From assembly GCA_964649895.1 (NCBI GenBank), contig CAZYRX010000002.1, forward strand, positions 1-64,000: 64,000 nt of DNA, written 5' to 3'. A model generated the notes under the pieces. That model was given only the letters and a program-made list of their open reading frames with translations. It was not told the DNA's origin and made no database searches. The translations under genes were made by a program, and so were the position numbers. The DNA comes from Halanaerobium sp964649895. Lineage in GTDB: Bacteria > Bacillota > Halanaerobiia > Halanaerobiales > Halanaerobiaceae. Shown in pieces: positions 1-8,553 of this stretch. Numbering within the stretch: position 1 is the stretch's first letter; every line of letters starts with the position of its first letter.

Positions 1-990
1 AAAATAGAAAATTACAATCTTTTAGAAGAATTGAATCTTTTATCTAAACTAAATATATTATCTTCTGTAATTCTTGATATCCAGAAAAAATATAACCTTT
101 ATTTTACAACTGCTTCATTTTTATTTATATTGATTTATCTTGCTTTTAGTATTGAGAGAGATTTAAAAAATAAAAAAATAAAAAATATAGATAATCTATC
201 AATATTTAAGGAAGAATTAAGTTTTCCTAAAAGTTTTGATTCTTTCATATCTAAAATTAATAAAGAATTCCCACAATTTAAAGAAGAAAAAGAAAAATCA
301 GTACTTTTTGTTTTGTTTTTAATTTTAACAAATTTTAATAAAACTCATCAAAACAGCTCATATCTAAATAACAGAATAAATGATAGAATTAAAATAACTT
401 CTGAAAAAATAATAAATACCTATAAAAATAATTTATCTAAAAATATAAAATTGGATGATCAATTTGCTTATATAGATTTAAAAAACTACTTAGTTAATAT
501 AATTCTAAATGATAGATTTAACTTAAATTATGAATTTATTTCAATTCAAAACCACGAATTAAAAAAAATTATAGATAATAACCCCTATACTTTTTATCTA
601 GCAGAATCATTTAAAGATGTTATAGAAGAAAATTTATCTTTAAATTTAAATGATATTGATCTTAATTATCTAGGAATATTATTTCTAAAATTAATTGAAT
701 CTAAAATCCAAACTCTAAATGCTCTAATAATTCATGACAATAATTTTACTATTAGTCATTTAATTAAAAATAGGCTGCAGAACTCATTTAAAAATATCAC
801 TTTTACTTCTAAAAATTATTTTTTAACTATGCAGTCTGATTTTAAAAAATATGATTTAATTATTGCCACTAAATATTTTGAAGAACTGAAAAATGCAATT
901 GTAATAAGTCCACTTATAAATACAGCAGATCGCAAAAAGATTGAAGAGAAAATAAAGGTGATAAGTGATTTAAAAAGATTTATAAACTAA
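1..990 (+). CDS. PRD-domain transcriptional regulator (BglG/LicR/MtlR type), 5' end outside window
   Basis: The reading frame is open from base 1 with no upstream stop, so the N-terminal HTH part lies outside the window. The visible 330 residues look like the C-terminal half of a PTS-regulated activator. There is a PRD-like helical segment near the start (motif TTASFLFILIYLAFSIERD), a second PRD-like helical region, and a C-terminal EIIB-like domain (NALIIHDNNFTISHLIKNRL, later DLIIATKYFE and VISPLINTADRK). In MtlR/LicR proteins the EIIB-like loop carries a phosphorylatable Cys. Here that position reads His-Asp, so phosphorylation by a PTS component is doubtful. No PTS gene is visible nearby, so the target is unknown. 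The gene converges on eno. The family call rests on motif pattern only. Confidence 0.6.
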   Translation, partial: KIENYNLLEELNLLSKLNILSSVILDIQKKYNLYFTTASFLFILIYLAFSIERDLKNKKIKNIDNLSIFKEELSFPKSFDSFISKINKEFPQFKEEKEKSVLFVLFLILTNFNKTHQNSSYLNNRINDRIKITSEKIINTYKNNLSKNIKLDDQFAYIDLKNYLVNIILNDRFNLNYEFISIQNHELKKIIDNNPYTFYLAESFKDVIEENLSLNLNDIDLNYLGILFLKLIESKIQTLNALIIHDNNFTISHLIKNRLQNSFKNITFTSKNYFLTMQSDFKKYDLIIATKYFEELKNAIVISPLINTADRKKIEEKIKVISDLKRFIN

Positions 991-1040
991 ACATAAAAAT
1001 ATTTAAATATATTCTTTTCAATGAATTACTTCTTTATAAA

Positions 1041-1077
1041 AATAAAAAAAGGAAGCAGAAAATTATATTCTACTCCC
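1041..1077 (-). terminator. Rho-independent terminator of the glycolytic operon
   Basis: On the minus strand an 8-bp stem (GGGAGTAG with CTGCTTCC, two G-U pairs, arms at 1070-1077 and 1051-1058) is followed directly by seven T. It lies about 85 bp past the eno stop codon. Confidence 0.7.
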
Positions 1078-1161
1078 TTGATAATTACCAACTTTTAACT
1101 AAGCTGTATTTATTATTTTACTAAACTAATCTATATTTTGCAAGATAAATATATCTAATAT

Positions 1162-2448
1162 CTACTTTATGCTAAAGAAAGCATCTTTACCTGCATAAAC
1201 TGCTTCTTCACCCAGGCTATCTTCAATTCTTAAAAGCTGATTATATTTAGCTACTCTTTCTGAACGAGCAGGTGCTCCAGTCTTAATCTGACCTGTATTC
1301 ATAGCAACAACTAAATCAGCAATAGTAACATCTTCTGTTTCACCTGAACGGTGAGATACTACAGAAGTAAATCCAGCTTTGGTAGCCATTTCAATAGTTT
1401 CTAATGTTTCTGTTAATGTACCGATCTGGTTAACTTTTATTAAGATAGAATTTGTTGATTTTTCTTCAATTCCACGTTCTAAGATCTTAGAGTTTGTTAC
1501 ATAAAGATCATCACCAACTATTTGAATCTTATCACCAAGACGTTCTGTCATCATTGCAAAGCCATCCCAGTCACCCTCTGCAAGTCCATCTTCAATAGAA
1601 ATAATAGGATATTTATCTACTAATTCTTCATAGAAATCTATCATTTCTTCAGATGACTTTTCTACACCTTCTCCAGCAAGTACATATTTACCATCTTTAT
1701 AAAACTCAGATGCTGCAGGGTCAAGAGCAATATAGAAGTCTTCACCAGGTTCATAACCCGCTGCTTCAATTGCCTCAACAATAACCTGCAGAGCTTCTTC
1801 GTTTGAACCTAAATCAGGAGCGAATCCACCTTCATCACCAACACCTGTACCAAGGCTTTTATTCTGTAATACTTTCTTAAGATTATGATAAACCTCTGCA
1901 CCCATCTGTAATGCTTCACGGAAACTAACTGCACCAACAGGCATAATCATAAATTCTTGAAGATCAACATTATTATCTGCATGTTCTCCACCATTAAGTA
2001 TATTCATCATTGGAACTGGTAAAGTATTTGCTTTCATACCACCAATGTAATTGTATAAGTAAGTGCCTGTAGCTTCTGCTGCAGCCTTTGCTGCTGCCAT
2101 TGATACACCTAGAATTGCATTAGCACCTAGTTTACCTTTATTTTCAGTACCATCCAATTCAATCATTAATCTATCAATTTCAATCTGATTGCGAACATCC
2201 ATACCAATAAGTTCAGGAGCAATTATCTCATTTACATTATCTACTGCATTAAGAACACCTTTACCAAGATAACGCTCTCCACCATCTCTTAATTCAACTG
2301 CTTCTCTGGTTCCTGTTGAAGCACCAGAAGGAACTGCTGCTCTTCCCATTACACCATCTTCTAAAACTATCTCTACCTCAACAGTTGGATTACCTCTTGA
2401 ATCAAGAATTTCGCGTGCAAGTACATCTATAATTGTTGTATTTAACAT
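1162..2448 (-). CDS. eno: enolase (phosphopyruvate hydratase)
   Basis: Converts 2-phosphoglycerate to phosphoenolpyruvate in glycolysis; cytoplasmic and Mg-dependent. The 428-residue length is normal for bacterial enolase. The family signature LIKVNQIGTLTET, carrying the catalytic Lys, lies at about residue 335, followed by SHRSGETED in the substrate-closing region. The N-terminal motif ILDSRGNPTVE is intact. The ATG has a good ribosome site (AAGGAGG) 10 bp upstream. It is the last gene of the cggR-gap-pgk-tpiA-gpmI-eno operon, and a terminator follows. Identification is secure. Confidence 0.98.
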   Translation of the reverse strand: MLNTTIIDVLAREILDSRGNPTVEVEIVLEDGVMGRAAVPSGASTGTREAVELRDGGERYLGKGVLNAVDNVNEIIAPELIGMDVRNQIEIDRLMIELDGTENKGKLGANAILGVSMAAAKAAAEATGTYLYNYIGGMKANTLPVPMMNILNGGEHADNNVDLQEFMIMPVGAVSFREALQMGAEVYHNLKKVLQNKSLGTGVGDEGGFAPDLGSNEEALQVIVEAIEAAGYEPGEDFYIALDPAASEFYKDGKYVLAGEGVEKSSEEMIDFYEELVDKYPIISIEDGLAEGDWDGFAMMTERLGDKIQIVGDDLYVTNSKILERGIEEKSTNSILIKVNQIGTLTETLETIEMATKAGFTSVVSHRSGETEDVTIADLVVAMNTGQIKTGAPARSERVAKYNQLLRIEDSLGEEAVYAGKDAFFSIK

Positions 2449-2487
2449 ATAATTAAAACCTCCTTAGGAATTTGAAAATATTATTAT

Positions 2488-2522
2488 CTGATACCCGGAT
2501 TTTTAAATATCCGGGTAATCAG
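2488..2522 (-). other. Intercistronic hairpin between gpmI and eno
   Basis: A perfect 8-bp stem (ACCCGGAT with ATCCGGGT) is extended by CTGAT/ATCAG with a one-base bulge. The downstream sequence on the transcribed strand is A/T mixed rather than a clean T-run. It could be an mRNA processing or stability element, or a weak terminator, ahead of eno. Confidence 0.5.
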
Positions 2523-2534
2523 CAGTTTTTAGAT

Positions 2535-4076
2535 TTATTTTTTATCAATGATAAGTGATTCACCTGTCATTTTGCCAGGTTTGTTTATATTCAGAATATC
2601 AAGCATAGTTGGTGCAATATCAGCCAGTATACCTGATGCAATACCTTTATTCTCGGGACCACCCACATAATAAAGTGGTACTAGATTAGCAGTATGGGCA
2701 GTAAAAGGATCATCCTGTTTACCCATCTGTTCACTATTGCCGTGATCAGCAGTAATTAAAGCCTGACCACCTTTTTCAAGAATAGCAGGTACTAATTTTG
2801 AAAGACAGTCATCTACAGTCTCAACAGCTTTAACTGCAGCATCTAAATACCCTGTATGTCCAACCATATCAGCATTAGCATAATTTAAAATTATCACATC
2901 ATATTCATCTTCTTCAATTTTTTCTAGAAGTGTATCAGTAACTTCATAGGCACTCATTTCCGGCTGCATTTCATAAGTTGCAACCTGAGGTGAAGGTATC
3001 AAAATTCTGTCTTCATTCTCATTTGGTTCTTCTACTCCACCATTGAAAAAGAAAGTTACATGTGCATATTTTTCGGTTTCTGCTATTCTCAACTGTTTTA
3101 AGCCTTCTCTACTTAATACCTGACCCAAACCATCTTCTATTTCTACAGGTTCAAAAGCCACAGGCAAATCAAATGTCTCATCATATTCTGTCATTGTGAC
3201 ATAATAAAGATCTTTAGGATGTGATTCAGCACGTTCAAATTCATCAAAGCCATCAATTTTTAATGCTCTTGTGATCTGACGAGCTCTATCAGCTCTAAAG
3301 TTGAAGAAAATAACAGAATCATGATCTTCCATTGTAGCCACAGGTTCTCCATTTTCTTTAATTACTGTGGGTAATACAAATTCATCTTCGATATCTTCTT
3401 CATATGATTTTTCAACCGCAGTAACTGCATCTTCTCCTTCAACACCCTCTCCTAAAACAAGGGCATCATATGCTTTTTTGCTTCTATCCCAGCGGTTATC
3501 ACGGTCCATAGTATAGTAGCGGCCGCTTACTGTAGCTATTTTGCCAATACCTACTTCTTCAAGCTCTTCTTCCAGTTCTTTTAAATAGCCGACTCCACTT
3601 GTAGGTGGTGTATCACGACCATCTAGAATTGGATGAATATATACTTTTTCTAAATCTGCACGGTCAGCCATTTCTATCAATCCAAAAAGATGTTTAATAT
3701 GACTATGAACTCCACCATCAGATAAAAGTCCGATTAAATGAAGTGCACCATCATTTTCTTTTGCATGTTGTACAGCTTTTTTTAGTACTTCATTTTCTAG
3801 AAGGTGCTTTTCTTCGACAGCTTTATTTATCCTGGTAAAATCCTGATAAACTATTCTACCTGCACCAATATTTAAGTGCCCAACTTCTGAATTGCCCATT
3901 TGACCTTCCGGCAGACCAACTGCTTCACCGGATGGTTTTAAAACAGAATGAGGGTATTCTTCAGATAATTTATCAAGATAAGGAGTATCTGCTAAATAAA
4001 CAGCATTTCCTTCTGCATTTTCATTGATTCCAATACCATCCATAATAATCAGGGCAAGTGGTTTAACTCTATCCAT
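2535..4076 (-). CDS. gpmI: 2,3-bisphosphoglycerate-independent phosphoglycerate mutase
   Basis: Interconverts 3- and 2-phosphoglycerate through a phosphoserine intermediate, with Mn bound in the active site. The 513-residue length matches the family. The N-terminal metal motif is LIIMDGIG, the catalytic serine is in QMGNSEVGHLNIGAGR (about residue 62), DGRDTPP is present at about 153, and the C-terminal metal motif is TADHGNSEQMG. The start ATG is preceded by AAGGAGG. It is the fifth gene of the glycolytic operon. Use of the cofactor-independent, Mn-dependent enzyme is usual in Firmicutes. Confidence 0.98.
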   Translation of the reverse strand: MDRVKPLALIIMDGIGINENAEGNAVYLADTPYLDKLSEEYPHSVLKPSGEAVGLPEGQMGNSEVGHLNIGAGRIVYQDFTRINKAVEEKHLLENEVLKKAVQHAKENDGALHLIGLLSDGGVHSHIKHLFGLIEMADRADLEKVYIHPILDGRDTPPTSGVGYLKELEEELEEVGIGKIATVSGRYYTMDRDNRWDRSKKAYDALVLGEGVEGEDAVTAVEKSYEEDIEDEFVLPTVIKENGEPVATMEDHDSVIFFNFRADRARQITRALKIDGFDEFERAESHPKDLYYVTMTEYDETFDLPVAFEPVEIEDGLGQVLSREGLKQLRIAETEKYAHVTFFFNGGVEEPNENEDRILIPSPQVATYEMQPEMSAYEVTDTLLEKIEEDEYDVIILNYANADMVGHTGYLDAAVKAVETVDDCLSKLVPAILEKGGQALITADHGNSEQMGKQDDPFTAHTANLVPLYYVGGPENKGIASGILADIAPTMLDILNINKPGKMTGESLIIDKK

Positions 4077-4174
4077 CTCTTAACCTCCTTATATACTTAT
4101 TTGCGATTATAGGCTCATTATTTATCAATTACTGTATTAATTACTGTATTATTCTAAAAGAATAAACTTACAGT

Positions 4175-4939
4175 TTATTTATATAATTCTGCTGTTTTTA
4201 ATATGATTTCAGAAAAAGATTCCGCTTTTAAGCTGGCTCCTCCAACTAAAGCACCATCAATTTCTTCTTGAGCCATGATTTCTTCAACATTATGTGGCTT
4301 AACACTACCACCATATTGTATACGAATCTTATCAGCAGCTTCAGGATATTGATCTCTAATATTTTCGCGAATAATTCCAATAACGCGATTTGCTTCTTCT
4401 GCAGAAGCAGTTTCTCCTGTTCCAATTGCCCAGATAGGTTCATAAGCAATTACAATATCTTCTAACTGCTCTTCCTCTAAACCGGCAAGTGCTGCATTAA
4501 CTTGAAAGTTTACTTTTGCTTCAATTTGGTCAGCTTTTCTTTCTTCTAATGTTTCACCAACACATACGATAGGTTTTATACCATGCTTTAAAGCAGAATG
4601 AACTTTCATATTTACTTCATAATCACTTTCTCCAAAAATTTCTCTTCGCTCTGAGTGACCAATAATAGTATATTCAATATTACTATCTGCAAGCATTTTA
4701 GCAGAAATTTCTCCTGTAAAAGCCCCAGAGTCCTTCCAGTAAATATTTTCAGCACCTGTTACTATATCACTACCTTCTGCAGCATTTTTGACTGTTGTAA
4801 GACAGAGAGCAGTAGGACAGATACCCATTTCCACATTATTTACACCTTCAACTTTATCTTTAAGCTCTATAATCATTTCTTCAGCTTCTTTAACATTTTT
4901 ATTCATTTTCCAGTTACCACAAATAAATGGTTTACGCAT
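4175..4939 (-). CDS. tpiA: triose-phosphate isomerase
   Basis: Interconverts dihydroxyacetone phosphate and glyceraldehyde 3-phosphate. The 254 residues carry all catalytic motifs: GNWKMN with the active-site Lys near residue 13, IIGHSERR with the electrophilic His near 95, and YEPIWAIGTG with the catalytic Glu near 167. The phosphate-binding GGSVKP and GALVGGASL loops are intact. A G-rich ribosome site (GGGGGA) lies upstream of the ATG. It lies between pgk and gpmI in the operon. Confidence 0.98.
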   Translation of the reverse strand: MRKPFICGNWKMNKNVKEAEEMIIELKDKVEGVNNVEMGICPTALCLTTVKNAAEGSDIVTGAENIYWKDSGAFTGEISAKMLADSNIEYTIIGHSERREIFGESDYEVNMKVHSALKHGIKPIVCVGETLEERKADQIEAKVNFQVNAALAGLEEEQLEDIVIAYEPIWAIGTGETASAEEANRVIGIIRENIRDQYPEAADKIRIQYGGSVKPHNVEEIMAQEEIDGALVGGASLKAESFSEIILKTAELYK

Positions 4940-4968
4940 TTAATTTTCCCCCTTTTATGTTAATCTAA

Positions 4969-6153
4969 TTATTCAACATCATCGAGAGCAGCTACACCAG
5001 GTAATTCTTTACCTTCAAAAAACATTAATGAAGCTCCACCACCAGTAGAGATGTGATTCATTTTATCTGCAACACCAGCCATATTTATTGCTGCTGCAGA
5101 ATCTCCACCACCTATAACTGAATGTGCATCTGATTCAGCAAGGGCTTTTGCAAGCTCAATAGTACCATTAGCGAATTTTTCCATTTCAAAAACACCAAGT
5201 GGACCGTTCCAGATTACTGTTTTAGCATTTTTTATAATCTCTTTATATTTTTCTAAACTAGCTGGACCTCCACAATCTAAAACCTGCCAGCCAGCAGGAA
5301 TTTGATCAGCTTTTACTACTTTGCTTTCTGCATCTTCAGCAAAATCATCTGCAATGACAACTTCTTCTGGTACTACAATATCTACACCCAGTTCTTCTGC
5401 TTCTTCCATTAATTCTTTTGCTAATTCTACTTTATCAGCCTCTACAAGTGAATCTCCAACCTCATAACCTTTTGCTAAAAGAAATGTATTGGCAATTCCA
5501 CCAGCCACAATCAAAGTATCAACTTTAGTTATTAAGTTTTTAATTACATCTATTTTATCGGAAACTTTAGCTCCACCCATAATTGCAACAAATGGTCTTT
5601 CAGGATTTTCCATTACTTCTCCTAATGCATTTAATTCTTTCTGCATCAAGAATCCAGCAGCAGATGGTAAGTATTCTGTTACTCCAACTGTTGTTGCATG
5701 TGCTCTGTGAGCAGCACCAAAAGCATCATTTACATATAAATCAGCAAGTGAAGCAAGAGCTTTTGCATATTCAGGATCATTAGCTTTTTCACCTGCATGA
5801 AATCTGCTGTTTTCCAGTAATAAAACTTCTCCATTTTCTAAATTATCAGCAGCATTTTTTACATCTTCACCTATGCTGTCATCTGCCTTTTTAACTTCTT
5901 TGTTAAGTAAATTAGCTAATTCTTTTGCTACAGGATCCATTCTCAAATCTTCTTTAACTTCTCCACCGGGTCTACCCAGATGAGAAATTAGAAGAACTTT
6001 AGCTTCTTCTCTTATTAAATATTCAATGGTAGGTAAAGCTGCCTTTATTCTAGTTGTATCTGTAACATTTCCATTTTTAAGAGGAACATTAAAATCGACT
6101 CTAACCAGCACTTTTTTACCCTTAAAATCCATATCTTTAAGTGTTTTCTTCAT
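4969..6153 (-). CDS. pgk: phosphoglycerate kinase
   Basis: Transfers phosphate from 1,3-bisphosphoglycerate to ADP. The 394-residue length is typical. The motif KVLVRVDFNVPL lies near residue 15, GGAKVSDK near 200 and the C-terminal GGGDSAAA nucleotide-site motif near 350. The start has GGAGG nine bases upstream. It lies 30 bp from tpiA and is separated from gap by a hairpin. Confidence 0.98.
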   Translation of the reverse strand: MKKTLKDMDFKGKKVLVRVDFNVPLKNGNVTDTTRIKAALPTIEYLIREEAKVLLISHLGRPGGEVKEDLRMDPVAKELANLLNKEVKKADDSIGEDVKNAADNLENGEVLLLENSRFHAGEKANDPEYAKALASLADLYVNDAFGAAHRAHATTVGVTEYLPSAAGFLMQKELNALGEVMENPERPFVAIMGGAKVSDKIDVIKNLITKVDTLIVAGGIANTFLLAKGYEVGDSLVEADKVELAKELMEEAEELGVDIVVPEEVVIADDFAEDAESKVVKADQIPAGWQVLDCGGPASLEKYKEIIKNAKTVIWNGPLGVFEMEKFANGTIELAKALAESDAHSVIGGGDSAAAINMAGVADKMNHISTGGGASLMFFEGKELPGVAALDDVE

Positions 6154-6194
6154 AATTTCATACCTCCGTTTTAATGAACAGAATCTAAAAATTC

Positions 6195-6219
6195 CAGGGA
6201 CAGGAAAATCCTGACCCTG
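6195..6219 (-). terminator. Hairpin between gap and pgk (partial terminator or processing site)
   Basis: On the minus strand CAGGG-T-CAGG pairs with CCTG-T-CCCTG around a five-base loop, then GAATTTTTAG follows. It lies directly after gap inside the operon. A leaky terminator or cleavage site here would raise gap transcript over the distal genes. Confidence 0.5.
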
Positions 6220-6237
6220 AAATTAATATATGATAAT

Positions 6238-7233
6238 TTACAGTTTTAGTGTTAAGTCAACAACTCTATTTGTATAGCTCATTTCATTATCGTACCAGGA
6301 AATAACTTTAACCATATTCCCATTTACTACCATTGTTGATTTAGCATCAACCATAGAAGATTCAAACTGACCCATGATATCTCTTGAAACTAATTCTTCT
6401 TCAGTATAGCCAAGTACACCCTTCATTTCACCTTCTGCTTTTTCTTTAAACATAGCATTTACTTCTTCTACAGTTACTTCTTTATTTAAGGTGAATACTC
6501 CATCTACACAAGAGCCATTGGGTACAGGAACACGCATAGCCATTCCATCAATTTTACCTTCTAATTCCGGAAGAACTTTTGTTGTAGCAATAGCTGCACC
6601 TGTTGTTGTAGGAATAATGTTCTCAGCAGCAGTTCTACCTCTTCTTATTTTTGAAGAAGGCATATCTAAAATACCCTGACTAGTAGTATAACCATGAATT
6701 GTAGTGATTAAGCCTTTTTCGATACCAAATTCATCATTTAATGCTTTAGCTAAAGGAGCTAAACAGTTTGTTGTACAGGATGCATTTGAAACAATTAGAT
6801 CATCATCAGAAAGATCATCGTCATTTACACCTAATACAATTGTATTATCAATTTTATCTTTTGCAGGTACAGTTAAGATAACTCTTTTTGCTCCAGCTTC
6901 AATATGTTTCATTAATTGCTCTTTTTTACGGAATACACCAGTTGATTCAATAACTACATCGATATTATTTTCTTCCCATGGAAGTTCAGCTGGGTCTTTA
7001 ACAGCAGTTACTTTAATTTTTTTGCCGTTAACTACTAAATTCCCGTCTTCAATTTCAACAGTGCCATCAAATCTTCCGTGTACAGAGTCATATTTAAGTA
7101 AGTAAGCTAAGTTTTCAACATTTACGAGATCATTAATTGCTACAATCTCTATATCAGCATCTCTACCTTCTACAAGTCTAAGATATCCACGTCCAATTCT
7201 ACCAAATCCATTAATTGCTACTCTTTTTGTCAT
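6238..7233 (-). CDS. gap: glyceraldehyde-3-phosphate dehydrogenase, NAD-type
   Basis: Oxidises glyceraldehyde 3-phosphate to 1,3-bisphosphoglycerate with reduction of NAD. The 331 residues begin with the nucleotide-binding motif INGFGRIGR, contain the catalytic SNASCTTNCLAPL with the active Cys near residue 152, and end with WYDNEMSYTNRV. The ribosome site is AAGGAGG. It follows cggR by 91 bp, the conserved Firmicutes arrangement, so it should be governed by the CggR operator upstream of cggR. Confidence 0.98.
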   Translation of the reverse strand: MTKRVAINGFGRIGRGYLRLVEGRDADIEIVAINDLVNVENLAYLLKYDSVHGRFDGTVEIEDGNLVVNGKKIKVTAVKDPAELPWEENNIDVVIESTGVFRKKEQLMKHIEAGAKRVILTVPAKDKIDNTIVLGVNDDDLSDDDLIVSNASCTTNCLAPLAKALNDEFGIEKGLITTIHGYTTSQGILDMPSSKIRRGRTAAENIIPTTTGAAIATTKVLPELEGKIDGMAMRVPVPNGSCVDGVFTLNKEVTVEEVNAMFKEKAEGEMKGVLGYTEEELVSRDIMGQFESSMVDAKSTMVVNGNMVKVISWYDNEMSYTNRVVDLTLKL

Positions 7234-7324
7234 TTAAAATTCCTCCTTTTTGTGTTTGAAAAAATAAATAGTTTAGTTAATTTACTAAACAAAGAATTTA
7301 AGAAAACTAGTTAACTGCTGATTT

Positions 7325-8374
7325 TTAATTTGCCAGCCTTGCTTCGGCCTCACCCCCCTTAAGAGAGATAATCTTTTTGGCTGTAATTTCATCTGTAATT
7401 AAAATATCCTGGTAAACAGGAGAAACAGCAGCAAGAATCGCCTCTGCCTTATCCTCTCCTCCAGCTACAACTATTACTTTATTTATATTTCTTAAATCAT
7501 CAAGATTTAATCCAACACTTGTTGTTGAATAAATAATTTCTCCTCTTGCATTAAAGTAAAATCCAAATGCTTCACTAACTGCACCAGCTTTTAATAACTC
7601 ATTAATTTCTTTGCGCGTCATTCCTCTTCTACCTGCCATATCTTCTGCAGTACCAACACCATGTATCAAAATATTTGCTTTTTTTAAAATCTGCAGAGTT
7701 TTCTGAATGGTTGGCTCTTTTGTAATCCGATATATATTCTCTTCTGCCATATTATCAGGTATCTGAAGCAAATGATAACTTCCTCCAAGTTTTTTAGCAA
7801 GCTGAGCAGCAATAGTGTTTGCCTGGATTTCTACATTCTCACCAAGTCCACCTCTTCCAGGAACCACAGTTATATTCCTTCTTTCTGAACTATATGTCAT
7901 TTCTCGTGCAACCTGGGCCAGTGTTGTCCCGCCTGTGACAGCAAGTGTATCACCATTTTTAATTTCTTGTTTTAAAAGTTGTGCTGCTGTGCGTCCTATT
8001 TCTGCTTTTATATTACCAGCAGGAACTGCTCCATTAACTAATTTTACTTTTCTGAGACCTAAAATATTTTGAAGTCTTTTTTCAAGTTGACTAATATCTC
8101 GAAGTTCTTTTATGTATTCATCTAATTCTATCAAAAATTCTTCACCAATTCTAGTAATACGAGTACCAGCAGGACTAATTTCTATAAAACTATTTTTTTC
8201 AAAAAACTCTAAATCATTTCTGATAGTCCTCTCACTGAGACCTAATATTTTTGCTAGAGCTCTCCTACCTATAGGCTGATTATAATATATACCACGCAAT
8301 ATATTATATCTCTGCTGAGCTTTTTTAACTATTTCTGGTACGATTTTTTGCTGTATTTTAAATAGTTTTTCCAT
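7325..8374 (-). CDS. cggR: central glycolytic genes regulator, SorC/DeoR-like repressor
   Basis: Represses the gap operon and is relieved by fructose 1,6-bisphosphate in Bacillus. An N-terminal HTH spans about residues 36-58 (RRALAKILGLSERTIRNDLE). It is followed by a SorC-type sugar-phosphate-binding domain (NGDTLAVTGGTTLAQVAREM, and a C-terminal VVVAGGEDKAEAI). I chose the ATG at 8374 because TTGGAGG lies six bases upstream. An in-frame ATG at 8416 would add 14 residues but falls inside the operator repeats and has no ribosome site. The 349-residue product is close to the usual length. It is first in the operon with gap, pgk, tpiA, gpmI and eno. Confidence 0.93.
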   Translation of the reverse strand: MEKLFKIQQKIVPEIVKKAQQRYNILRGIYYNQPIGRRALAKILGLSERTIRNDLEFFEKNSFIEISPAGTRITRIGEEFLIELDEYIKELRDISQLEKRLQNILGLRKVKLVNGAVPAGNIKAEIGRTAAQLLKQEIKNGDTLAVTGGTTLAQVAREMTYSSERRNITVVPGRGGLGENVEIQANTIAAQLAKKLGGSYHLLQIPDNMAEENIYRITKEPTIQKTLQILKKANILIHGVGTAEDMAGRRGMTRKEINELLKAGAVSEAFGFYFNARGEIIYSTTSVGLNLDDLRNINKVIVVAGGEDKAEAILAAVSPVYQDILITDEITAKKIISLKGGEAEARLAN

Positions 8375-8390
8375 GTTTAGCCTCCAAGTT

Positions 8391-8425
8391 GGAACGGTTT
8401 TGTCCAAATGGAACAAATTTGTCCC
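8391..8425 (-). promoter_or_regulatory. Tandem CggR operator
   Basis: Two copies of GGAAC-N5-TGTCC lie at 8391-8405 and 8410-8424, separated by four bases. The second extends to the near-perfect palindrome GGAACAAATTTGTCCC. In Bacillus the CggR operator is a tandem GGGAC-N6-TGTC element with the same four-base gap, placed between promoter and cggR. Position and layout match, so autoregulation is inferred. Confidence 0.8.
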
Positions 8426-8440
8426 GATGCAGCCAAAAAT

Positions 8441-8461
8441 AAAGCTGACTAAAATCAGCTG
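8441..8461 (-). terminator. Hairpin in the cggR leader, possible whiA terminator or attenuator
   Basis: AGCTGA pairs with TCAGCT around a six-base loop and is followed on the minus strand by TTTATTTTT. It lies between the putative cggR promoter and the operator, so it could end whiA readthrough or attenuate the glycolytic transcript. Confidence 0.4.
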
Positions 8462-8509
8462 GTAAATTACTGTATTAATTTTTTAATATCTTTTTTTATC
8501 ATCATTTAT

Positions 8510-8537
8510 ATTATATCATCTAATAAATATATTTCAA
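8510..8537 (-). promoter_or_regulatory. Putative promoter of the cggR-gap operon
   Basis: A minus-strand TTGAAA (8532-8537) and a perfect TATAAT (8510-8515) are separated by 16 bp. The CggR operator lies about 85 bp downstream, compatible with the roadblock arrangement known in Bacillus. Confidence 0.55.
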
Positions 8538-8553
8538 GTCAATCTGGCATAAT

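Noticed and set aside
4655..4963. 102-residue plus-strand reading frame opposite tpiA
   Set aside because: It is a shadow of the tpiA coding strand, rich in Cys, Ile and Phe as expected of antisense low-GC translation.
6704..7105. 133-residue plus-strand reading frame opposite gap
   Set aside because: It lies fully inside the conserved gap coding sequence, has no ribosome site and no recognisable protein features.
8375..8416. Longer CggR N-terminus starting at 8416
   Set aside because: It would pass through the operator and has no ribosome site, while the ATG at 8374 has TTGGAGG at good spacing.
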